DNA of 64,000 nt from Mycobacterium triplex (GCF_000689255.1 NZ_HG964446.1:2078951-2142950), one strand, 5' to 3'; counted from the first letter of the stretch, positions 53,830-63,553 are shown. Numbers and translations are program-made. The notes: generated by a model from the sequence alone, not told the origin.

Positions 53830-54873
53830 TCAGGCCGGCATGACCAACTCGAGTCGCACCCCGAGTAGTCGGACCGGACGGTCGAGTTCGAACAGATCCA
53901 GGACGTTGCGCGCGGCGGCGACGATGGCGTCGGCATCGGTGGTCGGCGACGGCAGCTTGCGAATCTTGGTGCGGGTGTAGAAGGTCGCGGTGCGTACGGT
54001 GACCGCCACCCGCGTGACGACGCGCCCGGCCGCCGTGACTTCCTCCAGGGCTCGACTCGCTAATTCTGTTACGGCCGAATCCATTTCGGTGCGATCGGTG
54101 AGATCGCGCGGGAACGTGACGACGTGGCTGCGCGAGCGCGGCACCCACGGCTCGGCGCTGACCTCCGAGTCGCCGCCGCCCTTGGCGAGCAGCAGCAGCC
54201 ACAGGCCGGTACGCGGCCCGAAGGTGGACGTCAGCAGCTCGGCATCGCTATGGGCCAACTCTCGTACAGTGGTGATATCCAGCGCCGCAAGCTTTTTCGC
54301 TGTCTTTGGACCCACCCCCCACAGCGCGTCGACCGGACGATCGGCCATCACGTCCATCCAGTTCGCGTCGGTGAGGGTATAGACGCCGCCCGGTTTCCCG
54401 AAGCCGGTGGCCACCTTGGCCCGCTGTTTGTTGTCGCTGATGCCCACCGAGCAGGATAGCCCTGTTTCCGAAAAGACAACGGTGCGAATCTGTTCCGCGA
54501 CTTCGGTGGGGTCGTCCGTCGTCACCGACACGTAGGCTTCGTCCCATCCCCACACCTCCACCGGGTGCCCCAGATCGCGCAGCAGTCCCATCACCGCCTC
54601 GGAGGCCTCGTCGTAGGCGGCCGGATCCGACGGCAAGAAGGTGGCGTCCGGGCAGCGCCGCGCGGCGGTGCGCAGCGGCATGCCGGCGTGCACCCCGAAC
54701 TTGCGGGCTTGGTAGGAGGCGCAGGTGACGACCTTGCGCGCTTCGGTGGGATTGCCGTTGCCGCCGACGATTACGGGCAATCCGGCCAGCTCGGGATGGC
54801 GGCGCAGCTCGACCGAGGCCAGGAATTGGTCGAGATCGACGTGCAGCACCCAGCTCGGCGTCGGCACGGCCAT
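53830..54873 (-). CDS. dinB2: DNA polymerase IV, DinB2 type (DinP)
   Basis: A 347-residue Y-family polymerase. Catalytic acids are D13 (LHVDLDQFLASVE) and D111-E112 (WGWDEAY), followed by GISDNKQRAKVATGFGKPGGVY and the helix-hairpin-helix GVGPKTAKKLAAL. The steric-gate position is Leu (L18) instead of Phe or Tyr, the hallmark of mycobacterial DinB2, which can insert ribonucleotides. There is no beta-clamp motif evident at the C-terminus. The ATG at 54873 fits; it follows a TetR gene by ten bases. Confidence 0.92.
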   Translation of the reverse strand: MAVPTPSWVLHVDLDQFLASVELRRHPELAGLPVIVGGNGNPTEARKVVTCASYQARKFGVHAGMPLRTAARRCPDATFLPSDPAAYDEASEAVMGLLRDLGHPVEVWGWDEAYVSVTTDDPTEVAEQIRTVVFSETGLSCSVGISDNKQRAKVATGFGKPGGVYTLTDANWMDVMADRPVDALWGVGPKTAKKLAALDITTVRELAHSDAELLTSTFGPRTGLWLLLLAKGGGDSEVSAEPWVPRSRSHVVTFPRDLTDRTEMDSAVTELASRALEEVTAAGRVVTRVAVTVRTATFYTRTKIRKLPSPTTDADAIVAAARNVLDLFELDRPVRLLGVRLELVMPA

Positions 54874-54883
54874 GTCGGTCAGA

Positions 54884-55498
54884 TCACCGCCCACATAGCT
54901 TGCGCGCCAGGCTTTCCCAGGCGTCGCCCAGGGTCTCGAGGGTGTGGCCACCGTAATCCAGTTGGTGCTCAACGTAATCCACGTCCAGCAGGGCCAGCAA
55001 TGCGTCGGTCTGGACATCGAGATCACCGCTGGTGTCGGCCGTCTGCAACAAAACTCGTACATGGGTGCGCTGCACCGCCGCGGCCCCGACGTGGCGGGTC
55101 AGCGGCTCACCCTTGGACGCCGACAACAGCGCGTGGTGGGTGTGCACGAAGCGCAGCCGTTCCCGGCCGAACGCCACCAGTCGATCCATGGGCGGTGCGT
55201 CGGGCCCCAGCGGCGGCGGGCCGAACAGGAAGGCCTGCTGGCTGGCGCGCTCGTCCTCGTCGAGCAGCACCATCATCAGGCCGGCCCGACTGCCGAACCG
55301 GCGGAACAGCGTGCCCTTTCCGACACCGGCGGCCGCCGCGACGTCGTCCATCGTGACCGCATCCGCGCCGCGCTTGGCGACCAGGCGCCGGGCCGCCCGC
55401 AGCAACAGCTCACGGTTGCGTGCGGCGTCGCCGCGTTCCGGAGGCAGCTCCCGCGGAGCCGACACGGGCAACTCGCCCAACCTTTCGACACCGCTCAC
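54884..55498 (-). CDS. TetR-family regulator upstream of dinB2
   Basis: A 204-residue TetR regulator. The HTH is LVAKRGADAVTMDDVAAAAGVGKGTLFRRFGSRAGL. The helical part has a His-containing core (FVHTHHALLSASKG). It sits ten bases before dinB2 and so is probably co-transcribed with it. A perfect 20-bp palindrome (55525-55544) lies between it and the divergent FMN reductase gene, and is its likely operator. Confidence 0.88.
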   Translation of the reverse strand: MSGVERLGELPVSAPRELPPERGDAARNRELLLRAARRLVAKRGADAVTMDDVAAAAGVGKGTLFRRFGSRAGLMMVLLDEDERASQQAFLFGPPPLGPDAPPMDRLVAFGRERLRFVHTHHALLSASKGEPLTRHVGAAAVQRTHVRVLLQTADTSGDLDVQTDALLALLDVDYVEHQLDYGGHTLETLGDAWESLARKLCGR

Positions 55499-55524
55499 TA
55501 CTGCACTTTAACGCGGCCGGAATA

Positions 55525-55544
55525 AAACGGACTATAGTCCGTTT
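55525..55544. promoter_or_regulatory. Perfect 20-bp palindromic TetR operator
   Basis: AAACGGACTATAGTCCGTTT is self-complementary over all 20 bases. TATAGT in its centre may serve as a -10 element, so repressor binding would block the divergent tetR and FMN reductase promoters at once. Confidence 0.85.
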
Positions 55545-55589
55545 GAGTCGTGCAAGGATGTAGACCATCAACCGAAGGGAAACGAAACA

Positions 55590-56147
55590 GTGGCAGAGAT
55601 CAAAGTCTTGGCGTTGGTTGGCAGCTTGCGTGCCGGATCGATAAACCGCCAGATCGCGCAGTTGGCGGCTGACGTGGCTCCCGACGACGTCACGGTGACC
55701 GTGTTCGAGGGGCTGGGCGACCTGCCCTTCTACAACGAGGAAATCGACGACGCGATGAACGCCGAGGCGGGCCCGCTGGCTCCGGTGGCTGCGTTGCGCG
55801 CCGCGGCGGCGGAGGCGGACGCGGCGCTGGTCGTCACTCCGGAGTACAACGGCAGCTACCCGGCAGTGGTCAAGAACGCGATCGACTGGTTGTCGCGGCC
55901 ATTCGGTGACGGCGCGCTCAAGGACAAGCCGTTGGCGGTGATCGGCGGGGCTTTCGGGCGCTATGGCGGAGTCTGGGCGCACGACGACACCCGCAAGTCG
56001 TTCGGTATCGCCGGCGCGCGGGTGGTGGACGCGATCAAGCTGTCGGTGCCGTTCGCGACCCTGGAGGGCAAGGCGCCCGCCGAGCACGCCGAGCTGGTGG
56101 CCAATGTGCGCGACGCGGTCGGCAAGCTCGCGGCCGAGGTCGGCTGA
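55590..56147 (+). CDS. NAD(P)H-dependent FMN reductase
   Basis: A 185-residue flavodoxin-fold oxidoreductase with ALVGSLRAGSINRQIAQLA (phosphate loop), DLPFYNEEID and TPEYNGSYPAVVKNAIDWLSR, the FMN-binding signature of this family. It reduces FMN, quinones or azo-type compounds. AAGGGAAACG lies before the GTG start. It is divergent from a TetR gene over a perfect operator, so it is probably inducible by an electrophile or quinone. Confidence 0.9.
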   Translation: MAEIKVLALVGSLRAGSINRQIAQLAADVAPDDVTVTVFEGLGDLPFYNEEIDDAMNAEAGPLAPVAALRAAAAEADAALVVTPEYNGSYPAVVKNAIDWLSRPFGDGALKDKPLAVIGGAFGRYGGVWAHDDTRKSFGIAGARVVDAIKLSVPFATLEGKAPAEHAELVANVRDAVGKLAAEVG

Positions 56148-56210
56148 ATTTGGCGGTATCCAACAAGCCTCCCACTGTGTGACCAGCAGCATTCGAAGAA
56201 GTTAATAGCC

Positions 56211-56238
56211 AAAGCCGCCAGCTCCTGCTGGCGGCTTT
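56211..56238 (+). terminator. Intrinsic-type terminator after the FMN reductase
   Basis: AAAGCCGCCAG (56211-56221), loop CTCCTG, CTGGCGGCTTT (56228-56238): a perfect 11-bp stem with an A-run before and T-run at the end, so it may work on both strands. Confidence 0.85.
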
Positions 56239-56426
56239 GCTAGCGGCGGGTAGGCACGCCCGCGGCGCCCTGGCTGTCGGTGGCCGCTGCTATACCAATA
56301 CGCATGCGCGTCCCGGACCGGGTTTGTGACTTGCGACACGCCGGGGCGTGGCGGCACGACAGCGCTTACGACCAGGGAATTTCAGAATTGTTATTCAGAA
56401 CATCTTGTATCTGCCCATCTTGTCAC

Positions 56427-56442
56427 CCACTAGGTGTAGTGT
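56427..56442. promoter_or_regulatory. Candidate NrdR box upstream of nrdHIE
   Basis: CCACTAGGTGTAGTGT keeps the palindromic arms of the NrdR consensus (CACTA/TAGTG) and agrees at 12 of 16 positions. NrdR boxes usually come in pairs one or two helix turns apart; I found no good partner. Confidence 0.5.
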
Positions 56443-56664
56443 TTGGCGAGCCGGCAGACCCCAGGTTCACCAAGCCAGCACGGCGCGGTGAAGCACCCGG
56501 AATCGGCTCGAACGGTCCGAAGCAGGCGCTTCGCCCGGACAGTCGCAGGACGGGAATGTTGGGGCTTGGCGGATCGCTGAAGATAACGGCGATGTAGTGC
56601 CCCAAGCAGTTGCCAGTCCATGACAAAGTTTCCGATCTTCCTTCCCCGCAGAGGAGCGGCTTCC

Positions 56665-56904
56665 ATGAGCATCACCGTGTACACCAAGCCGGCATGTGTG
56701 CAGTGCAGCGCCACCTACAAGGCGCTGGACAAGCAGGGCCTCGCGTACGAGACGGTCGACATCAGCCTGGACAGCGAGGCCCGTGACTACGTGATGGCAT
56801 TGGGTTACCTGCAGGCTCCCGTCGTGGTGGCAGGAGATGCCCACTGGTCGGGCTTCCGGCCGGATCGCATCAAGGCGCTGGCCGGAGCCGCGCTGAGCGC
56901 CTAG
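56665..56904 (+). CDS. nrdH: NrdH redoxin
   Basis: A 79-residue glutaredoxin-like protein that reduces class Ib ribonucleotide reductase, taking electrons from thioredoxin reductase. The redox site is CVQC (C11, C14), with the NrdH-specific GYLQAPVVVAGDAHWSGFRPDRIKAL at the end. GAGGAGCGG lies before the ATG. It is first in the nrdHIE operon. Confidence 0.95.
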   Translation: MSITVYTKPACVQCSATYKALDKQGLAYETVDISLDSEARDYVMALGYLQAPVVVAGDAHWSGFRPDRIKALAGAALSA

Positions 56905-56939
56905 GGCAGTAGATGAGCAAGTGAGGAGGTTGCGGTGCC

Positions 56940-57440
56940 ATGGATAGCGCGCAGCGCAACCTGGATTGGATGAGTGAAGACCCGCAGCCGCCGGGCTTGC
57001 GATCGTCACTGGTCTATTTTTCGTCGGTGTCGGAGAACACCCACCGGTTCGTGCAGAAGCTGCGTGTTCCCGCCACCCGAATCCCGCTGCATGGCCGCAT
57101 CGAGGTCGACGAACCGTACGTATTGGTATTGCCAACGTACGGCGGCGGCAAGGCCACTCCCGACATCAACAACGGTGGCTATGTCCCCAAGCAGGTCATC
57201 GCCTTTTTGAACAACGAGCACAACAGGTCGTTGATCCGCGGCGTCATCGCCGCGGGCAACAACAACTTCGGTGCCGAATTCGCCTACGCGGGCAACGTGG
57301 TTTCCCGCAAATGTGGCGTGCCCTACCTCTACCGCTTCGAACTGATGGGTACCCCGGACGACGTGGAAGCCGTCCGCGCGGGCTTGGAAGAATTCTGGAA
57401 GGACCAGACGTGCCACCAACCGTCACTGCAGAGCCTGTAA
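56940..57440 (+). CDS. nrdI: NrdI flavodoxin
   Basis: A 166-residue flavodoxin-like protein that supplies an oxidant to assemble the Mn(III)2-tyrosyl radical cofactor of NrdF. It has [18 protein letters not shown] (FMN phosphate loop), VLPTYGGGK and [42 protein letters not shown], characteristic of NrdI. GAGGAGG precedes the ATG. The nrdE start lies inside its last 31 bases. Confidence 0.95.
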   Translation: MDSAQRNLDWMSEDPQPPGLRSSLVYFSSVSENTHRFVQKLRVPATRIPLHGRIEVDEPYVLVLPTYGGGKATPDINNGGYVPKQVIAFLNNEHNRSLIRGVIAAGNNNFGAEFAYAGNVVSRKCGVPYLYRFELMGTPDDVEAVRAGLEEFWKDQTCHQPSLQSL

Positions 57441-59575
57441 CCACCGGAGCCCACGCGTTGCCGGGGGAGACCGACTACCACGCGCTCAACGCGATGCTGA
57501 ATCTGTACGACGCCGACGGCAAGATTCAGTTCGACAAGGATCGCGAGGCCGCGCATCAGTACTTCCTGCAGCACGTCAACCAGAACACGGTCTTCTTCCA
57601 CAATCAGGACGAGAAGCTCGACTACCTGATCAAGGAGAACTACTACGAGCGTGAGGTGCTCGACCAGTACAGCCGTAACTTCGTCAAGACGCTGCTGGAC
57701 CGGGCCTACGCCAAGAAGTTCCGGTTCCCGACCTTCCTCGGGGCCTTCAAGTACTACACCTCCTACACGCTGAAGACGTTCGACGGGAAGCGCTACCTCG
57801 AGCGCTTCGAGGACCGGGTCGTGATGGTCGCGCTGACGCTGGCCGCCGGCGACAACGCGCTGGCCGAAAAGCTCGTCGACGAGATCATCGACGGCCGGTT
57901 CCAGCCGGCCACCCCGACGTTTTTGAACTCGGGGAAAAAGCAACGCGGTGAGCCAGTAAGCTGTTTCCTCCTTCGCATCGAGGACAACATGGAGTCGATC
58001 GGGCGCTCGATCAACTCCGCGCTGCAGCTGTCCAAGCGCGGCGGCGGAGTTGCGTTGCTGCTGACCAACATTCGCGAGCACGGCGCGCCGATCAAGAACA
58101 TCGAGAACCAGTCCTCGGGTGTCATCCCGATCATGAAGCTGCTCGAGGACTCGTTCTCCTATGCCAACCAGCTGGGTGCGCGCCAGGGCGCCGGCGCGGT
58201 GTACCTGCACGCGCACCACCCCGACATCTACCGGTTCCTGGACACCAAGCGCGAGAACGCCGACGAGAAGATCCGGATCAAGACGCTGAGCCTCGGTGTG
58301 GTGATTCCCGACATCACCTTCGAGCTGGCCAAGAAGAACGAGGACATGTACCTGTTCTCGCCGTACGACGTCGAACGCGTCTACGGCCTGCCGTTCGCCG
58401 ACATCTCGGTGACCGAGAAGTACTACGAGATGGTCGACGACGCGCGCATCCGCAAGACCAAGATCAAGGCCCGTGAGTTCTTCCAGACGCTGGCCGAGCT
58501 GCAGTTCGAGTCCGGCTACCCGTACATCATGTTCGAGGACACGGTGAACCGGGCCAACCCGATCGAGGGCAAGATCACCCACTCGAACCTGTGCTCGGAG
58601 ATCCTGCAGGTCTCCACGCCGTCGGTGTTCAACGACGATTTGTCCTACGCCAAAGTGGGCAAGGACATTTCGTGCAACCTCGGGTCGCTGAACATCGCCA
58701 AGACGATGGACTCGCCGGACTTCGCGCAGACGATCGAGGTGGCGATCCGGGCGCTGACCGCGGTGAGCGACCAGACCCATATCTGGTCGGTGCCCTCAAT
58801 TGAGCAGGGCAACAACGAGTCTCACGCGATCGGACTGGGGCAGATGAACCTGCACGGCTACCTGGCTCGCGAGCGGATCATGTATGGCTCCGAGGAAGGT
58901 ATCGACTTCACCAACATCTACTTCTACACCGTGCTCTACCACGCGCTGCGGGCGTCGAATCGCATCGCGATCGAGCGCGGCACCAAGTTCGGCGGCTTCG
59001 ACAAGTCCAAGTACGCCTCGGGTGAGTTCTTCGACAAGTACACCGAGCAGGTGTGGGAGCCGAAGACCGAGCGGGTGCGCCAGCTCTTTGCCGAGGCCGA
59101 CATTCGCATTCCGACGCAGGAGGATTGGCAGCGGCTCAAGGAGTCGGTGCAGGCGCACGGCATCTACAACCAGAACCTGCAGGCCGTCCCGCCCACTGGG
59201 TCGATCAGCTACATCAACCACTCGACCAGTTCGATCCACCCGGTGGCGTCCAAGATCGAGATCCGCAAGGAAGGCAAGATCGGGCGGGTCTATTACCCGG
59301 CGCCGTACCTGACCAACGACAACCTGGAGTACTACCAGGACGCCTACGAGATCGGCTACGAGAAGATCATCGACACCTACGCCGCGGCCACCCAGCACGT
59401 GGACCAGGGTCTGAGCCTGACGCTGTTCTTCAAGGACACCGCCACCACCCGCGACGTCAACAAGGCGCAGATCTACGCCTGGCGCAAGGGAATCAAGACG
59501 CTGTACTACATCCGGCTGCGGCAGATGGCGCTGGAAGGAACCGAGGTCGAGGGCTGCGTGTCCTGCATGCTGTAG
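57410..59575 (+). CDS. nrdE: Class Ib ribonucleotide reductase alpha subunit NrdE
   Basis: A 721-residue large subunit reducing ribonucleoside diphosphates. It has [16 protein letters not shown] and [13 protein letters not shown] (active-site Cys pair), [25 protein letters not shown] and the C-terminal redox pair CVSC. No ATP-cone is needed in this class. The GTG at 57410 overlaps nrdI; an internal ATG ([13 protein letters not shown]) is an alternative start. The NrdF partner is expected elsewhere, since a TetR gene follows. Confidence 0.95.
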   Translation: MPPTVTAEPVTTGAHALPGETDYHALNAMLNLYDADGKIQFDKDREAAHQYFLQHVNQNTVFFHNQDEKLDYLIKENYYEREVLDQYSRNFVKTLLDRAYAKKFRFPTFLGAFKYYTSYTLKTFDGKRYLERFEDRVVMVALTLAAGDNALAEKLVDEIIDGRFQPATPTFLNSGKKQRGEPVSCFLLRIEDNMESIGRSINSALQLSKRGGGVALLLTNIREHGAPIKNIENQSSGVIPIMKLLEDSFSYANQLGARQGAGAVYLHAHHPDIYRFLDTKRENADEKIRIKTLSLGVVIPDITFELAKKNEDMYLFSPYDVERVYGLPFADISVTEKYYEMVDDARIRKTKIKAREFFQTLAELQFESGYPYIMFEDTVNRANPIEGKITHSNLCSEILQVSTPSVFNDDLSYAKVGKDISCNLGSLNIAKTMDSPDFAQTIEVAIRALTAVSDQTHIWSVPSIEQGNNESHAIGLGQMNLHGYLARERIMYGSEEGIDFTNIYFYTVLYHALRASNRIAIERGTKFGGFDKSKYASGEFFDKYTEQVWEPKTERVRQLFAEADIRIPTQEDWQRLKESVQAHGIYNQNLQAVPPTGSISYINHSTSSIHPVASKIEIRKEGKIGRVYYPAPYLTNDNLEYYQDAYEIGYEKIIDTYAAATQHVDQGLSLTLFFKDTATTRDVNKAQIYAWRKGIKTLYYIRLRQMALEGTEVEGCVSCML

Positions 59576-59640
59576 ACACTCGGCAGCCAGTCTGCGCAGG
59601 TCAGCGCCTACAGCGGCGTAAGGTGCTTTAGGTGGTGAGA

Positions 59641-60378
59641 ATGCCCCGACCCGCCAGACCGCACCCGAGCGTGAAACCGGGGGCTAAGGTCGACGCGCGC
59701 AGCGAGCGCTGGCGCGAGCACCGCAAGAAGGTGCGCGGCGAAATCGTCGAGGCGGCGTTCCGCGCGATCGACCGCCTGGGGCCCGAGCTGTCCGTGCGGG
59801 AGATCGCCGAGGAGGCCGGCACCGCCAAGCCGAAGATCTACCGCCACTTCCACGACAAGTCCGACCTGTTCCAGGCGATCGGCGAGCGGTTGCGCGACAT
59901 GCTGTGGGCGGCGATCTTCCCGTCGATCGACCTGGCCAACGACTCGGCCCGCGAGATCGTCCGGCGCAGCGTCGACGAATACGTCAACCTCGTCGACGAG
60001 CATCCGAACGTGCTGCGGGTGTTCATCTCGGCGCGCTCCGGAGCGACCACCGAGTCGACGGTGCGCACCCTCAACGAGGGTCGTCAGATCACGTTGACGA
60101 TGGCCGACATGTTCGACAACGAACTCAAGGACTTCAAGCTCGACCACGCCGCCTTCGAACTGGCCGCACACGCCGCGTTCGGATCGGCCGCGTCCTCGAC
60201 CGAGTGGTGGTTGGGCGAACCCGGCAGCCCGCGCCGCATGCCGCGCGACCAGTTCGTCGCCCATCTGACCACGATCATGATGGGGGTCATCGTCGGCACC
60301 GCCGAGGCGCTGGGCATCGCGGTCGACCCCGATCAGCCGGTCCACAGTGCCGTGCGAAGCAATCCCGCGGCCAGCTGA
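59641..60378 (+). CDS. TetR-family regulator
   Basis: A 245-residue TetR regulator. The HTH is EIVEAAFRAIDRLGPELSVREIAEEAGTAKPKIYRHFHDKSDLF, followed by a helical ligand domain. The ATG at 59641 has AGGTGG five bases upstream; two GTG codons lie just before. It is read toward a Baeyer-Villiger-type monooxygenase with an inverted repeat between them, and probably represses that gene. Confidence 0.88.
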   Translation: MPRPARPHPSVKPGAKVDARSERWREHRKKVRGEIVEAAFRAIDRLGPELSVREIAEEAGTAKPKIYRHFHDKSDLFQAIGERLRDMLWAAIFPSIDLANDSAREIVRRSVDEYVNLVDEHPNVLRVFISARSGATTESTVRTLNEGRQITLTMADMFDNELKDFKLDHAAFELAAHAAFGSAASSTEWWLGEPGSPRRMPRDQFVAHLTTIMMGVIVGTAEALGIAVDPDQPVHSAVRSNPAAS

Positions 60379-60432
60379 GGACCAAAGGCCCGTTGACATC
60401 ATCCGGGCTTTCGTCAAGACTCGGTCCTACCC

Positions 60433-60454
60433 GATACCCTGGGTACCGGGTATC
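60433..60454. promoter_or_regulatory. Inverted repeat before the monooxygenase
   Basis: GATACCC (60433-60439) and GGGTATC (60448-60454) are perfect inverted arms around an 8-base centre TGGGTACC. It lies about 80 bases before the monooxygenase start and 55 after the TetR gene. It is likely that regulator's operator. Confidence 0.65.
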
Positions 60455-60533
60455 TGCGTAGCCAGCCGGGGGTAGACACCGAGTGCACCCGCTGACGCGC
60501 GAGCTGTTAGGCCAATAGAAGGACCGATCCACC

Positions 60534-62081
60534 GTGACCGATGCATTGACACAAATCGAGCCGACCAAGGCGCACCAGCCGGTGCATACCCGCGCGCTGA
60601 TCATCGGGACGGGGTTCTCCGGCCTGGGCATGGCGATCAAGCTGCAAAGCCAAGGTGTGGACTTCGTCATCCTGGAGAAGGCCGACGACGTCGGCGGCAC
60701 CTGGCGCGACAACAGCTACCCGGGGTGCGCCTGCGACATCCCGTCGCATCTGTACTCGTTTTCCTTCGAGCCCAAGCCGGACTGGAAGAACCCGTTCTCC
60801 TACCAGCCCGAGATCTGGGACTACCTCAAGGGAGTCACCGAGAAGTACGGGCTGCGCCGCTACATCGAGTTCAACTCGCTCGTCGATCGCGGCCACTGGG
60901 ACGACGACGAGCACCGCTGGCATGTGTTCACCGCCGACGGGCGCGAATACGTCGCCCAGTTCCTGATCTCGGGCGCCGGCGCGCTGCACATCCCGTCGAT
61001 CCCCGAGATCGAAGGTCGCGACGAATTCCGCGGTCCCGCTTTCCATTCCGCGCAGTGGGACCACAGCGTCGATCTCACCGGGAAACGGGTGGCGATGATC
61101 GGCACCGGCGCCAGCGCGATCCAGATCGTGCCGGAGATCGTCGGGCAGGTCGGCGAACTTCAGCTCTACCAACGCACTCCGCCGTGGGTGGTGCCGCGGT
61201 CAAACCCGGATCTCCCGGTTGCGCTGCGCCGGGCCATGGAGAACGTTCCCGGGCTGCGGGCGCTGGTGCGGCTGGTCATCTACTGGGGGCAGGAGGCGCT
61301 GGCATTCGGCATGACCAAGCGGCCGAACGCGCTGAAATTCATTGAGGCGTACTGCAAATACAACATCCGCCGCTCGGTGAAGGATCGCGAGCTGCGCCGC
61401 AAGCTGATCCCGAACTACCGCATCGGCTGCAAGCGCATCCTGAACTCGTCGACGTATTACGGGGCGGTCGCCGACCCGAAGACCGAACTGATCACCGACG
61501 GGATCAGCCGGATCACACCCGACGGGATCGTGACGGCCGACGGCACCGAACGTCCGGTCGACGTGATCGTCTACGGCACCGGCTTTCACGTCACCGACTC
61601 CTACACCTACGTCCAGATCAAGGGCCGCCACGGCGAGGATTTGGTCGACCGCTGGAACCGGGAGGGCATCGGCGCGCATCGGGGGATCACCGTCGCCGAG
61701 ATGCCCAACCTGTTCTTCCTGCTCGGTCCCAACACCGGGCTGGGGCACAACTCGGTGGTCTTCATGATCGAGTCCCAGATCCGCTATGTCGCCGATGCGA
61801 TCAAGAAGTGCGACAAGTTCGGCGCGCAGGCACTGGCGCCGACGCGCGCGGCGCAGGACAAGTTCAACGATGAGCTGCAGGACCAGCTGAAAGGCTCGGT
61901 GTGGAACACCGGCGGCTGCAGCAGCTGGTACCTCGACGAGCACGGCAAGAACACCGTGCTGTGGGGCGGCTACACCTGGCAGTACTGGCGGGAGACCCGC
62001 TCGGTCAAGCCCGACGAGTATCAGTTCTTCGGCGTGCGCAGCGGCTCACGCGCCATCCGCGCGGTGGCCGGTGCGAGCTGA
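60534..62081 (+). CDS. Baeyer-Villiger-type FAD monooxygenase
   Basis: A 515-residue flavin monooxygenase. The FAD motif is IIGTGFSGLG (23-32), the BVMO fingerprint is FRGPAFHSAQWDHS, the NADPH motif is MIGTGASAIQ, and ATGF-like YGTGFHVTD is near residue 347. In mycobacteria this group oxidises ketones; related enzymes activate prodrugs such as ethionamide. GAAGGACC precedes the GTG. Family and place match the M. tuberculosis order. Confidence 0.9.
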   Translation: MTDALTQIEPTKAHQPVHTRALIIGTGFSGLGMAIKLQSQGVDFVILEKADDVGGTWRDNSYPGCACDIPSHLYSFSFEPKPDWKNPFSYQPEIWDYLKGVTEKYGLRRYIEFNSLVDRGHWDDDEHRWHVFTADGREYVAQFLISGAGALHIPSIPEIEGRDEFRGPAFHSAQWDHSVDLTGKRVAMIGTGASAIQIVPEIVGQVGELQLYQRTPPWVVPRSNPDLPVALRRAMENVPGLRALVRLVIYWGQEALAFGMTKRPNALKFIEAYCKYNIRRSVKDRELRRKLIPNYRIGCKRILNSSTYYGAVADPKTELITDGISRITPDGIVTADGTERPVDVIVYGTGFHVTDSYTYVQIKGRHGEDLVDRWNREGIGAHRGITVAEMPNLFFLLGPNTGLGHNSVVFMIESQIRYVADAIKKCDKFGAQALAPTRAAQDKFNDELQDQLKGSVWNTGGCSSWYLDEHGKNTVLWGGYTWQYWRETRSVKPDEYQFFGVRSGSRAIRAVAGAS

Positions 62082-62147
62082 GCTCCGCCGGACAGGCATA
62101 ACCCCAGGCTATTCACCAAATCGTCTTCGTCTGGGACACTGGGACGG

Positions 62148-62606
62148 ATGAGCGCCTATCAGACTGTCGTAGTCGGCACCGATGGCTCCGAGTCGTCGCT
62201 GCGTGCGGTGGACCGCGCGGGTGTGATCGCTGCTGAATACGGCGCGAAATTGATCGTTGCGACGGCACACCTCCCCGTGTCCGAGGAGAAGGGCCGCTAC
62301 GCCATTCCGCCGGGCAGTGACCACGGTCAGGACTACCGGACGGTGGGCGAGGCCCCGTACTACGCAATCCTGCGGGAAGCCGCGATTCGAGCGCGCAAAG
62401 CCGGGGCCAAGGACGTGGAAGAGAAGTCGGTGGTCGGGGCCCCCATCACCGCGCTGGTGAACCTGGCCGACGAGGTCAGTGCCGACCTACTGGTCATCGG
62501 CAACGTCGGACTCGCCAGCGTCGCCGGGCGACTGCTGGGATCGGTCCCATCGGAAGTCTCCCGCAAGGCCAAGACCGACGTCCTGATCGTGCACACCTCC
62601 GACTGA
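62148..62606 (+). CDS. Universal stress protein
   Basis: A 152-residue single-domain Usp. It has VVVGTDGSESSLRAVDRAG at the start and the ATP-binding G-x2-G-x9-G-(S/T) pattern as GNVGLASVAGRLLGSVPSEVSRKA. ATP-binding Usp proteins respond to hypoxia and starvation. The ATG follows a weak GGGACACTGGGACGG context. Stop is four bases before the convergent SDR stop. Confidence 0.9.
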   Translation: MSAYQTVVVGTDGSESSLRAVDRAGVIAAEYGAKLIVATAHLPVSEEKGRYAIPPGSDHGQDYRTVGEAPYYAILREAAIRARKAGAKDVEEKSVVGAPITALVNLADEVSADLLVIGNVGLASVAGRLLGSVPSEVSRKAKTDVLIVHTSD

Positions 62607-62610
62607 CGCA

Positions 62611-63522
62611 TTAAGCCGTTGCGGCAGTGGGCTGTTGGCTGGCGTCTTTGGCAAAGGACCGCAGGTTGGCGCGCACGATCCGGTCCAGCACCCGGTCGGA
62701 GACGAGGCGGCTGATCCGCACCAGGATCGCGGCATCACGCCCGATCGTGTAGCGAGTGCGCGGGCGAGATGCGGTGGCCGCCTTGGCGATGACCTGTGCG
62801 GCGTGCTCGGATGACACACCAGTCTCGGTGAACGAGTGAGCCTGCGCCGTGACGGCCGCCGTCAGGTCGCCATAGCGTGCCAGTTGGGCGGCGGTCATGT
62901 CGGCCTTCAGTCCCTCCGCGGTGGCGATGCCCCTTTCGACCATCTCGGTTTTGACCGCGCCGGGTTCGACGACGACGACCTTGATGCCGAGCTTTGCGAC
63001 CTCGCGCCGCAGGGCATCGCTGACCGCCTCGAGCGCGAACTTCGAACCGGCGTAGGCACCGTAGGTCGGCAAGACCACCTTGCCGCCGACGGAGCTGATG
63101 TTCACCACGGTGCCCGAGCTGAGCAGCAGGGCCGGCAAGAGCGCCTGCGTCATCGCGATGTGACCGAACAGATTGACCTCGAACTGCTTGCGCCACTGGG
63201 CAATCGGCAAGGCTTCGACCGGCGCGTTGATCGCGATGCCGGCGTTGTTGATCAGGGCCCGCAGGGGCCGGCGCAGCGGATCGCGGGCGACGCGGTCCGC
63301 GACCGCGGCCACGTCGGATTCCATCGTGATGTCGAGGATCACCGGCTCTAGCCCCTCAGGCCCGCCGGCCACTAACGCGTCGGCGTCGGCTTCGCGGCGT
63401 ACCCCGGCAAGCACGTGAAAACCTCTGCGGGCCAGTTCTTTAGCCGTTGCCGCGCCCATCCCCACCGAAGCGCCGGTCACGACGATCAGCTCCTGACGGT
63501 CGGCGTGATTCGAGGAATGCAT
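62611..63522 (-). CDS. Short-chain dehydrogenase/reductase
   Basis: A 303-residue SDR with VVTGASVGMGAATAKELARRG, NNAGIAINAPVEALP, ISSVGGKVVLPTYGAYAGSKFAL (catalytic Y/K) and a long C-terminal tail. GGAG lies six bases before the ATG at 63522, which I prefer to the ATG four codons upstream. It is divergent from a TetR gene over two palindromes, so it is likely controlled by it. Confidence 0.87.
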   Translation of the reverse strand: MHSSNHADRQELIVVTGASVGMGAATAKELARRGFHVLAGVRREADADALVAGGPEGLEPVILDITMESDVAAVADRVARDPLRRPLRALINNAGIAINAPVEALPIAQWRKQFEVNLFGHIAMTQALLPALLLSSGTVVNISSVGGKVVLPTYGAYAGSKFALEAVSDALRREVAKLGIKVVVVEPGAVKTEMVERGIATAEGLKADMTAAQLARYGDLTAAVTAQAHSFTETGVSSEHAAQVIAKAATASRPRTRYTIGRDAAILVRISRLVSDRVLDRIVRANLRSFAKDASQQPTAATA

Positions 63523-63553
63523 GGCGGTCTCCATTTCGACGGACGAGCCTTTG

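Larger units (their letters stand above)
56148..56664. other. Gene-free region before nrdH
   Basis: 517 bases. It holds the terminator at 56211-56238 and the NrdR-like box at 56427-56442; the rest shows no convincing gene. It probably contains the nrdH promoter and a long leader. Confidence 0.5.
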
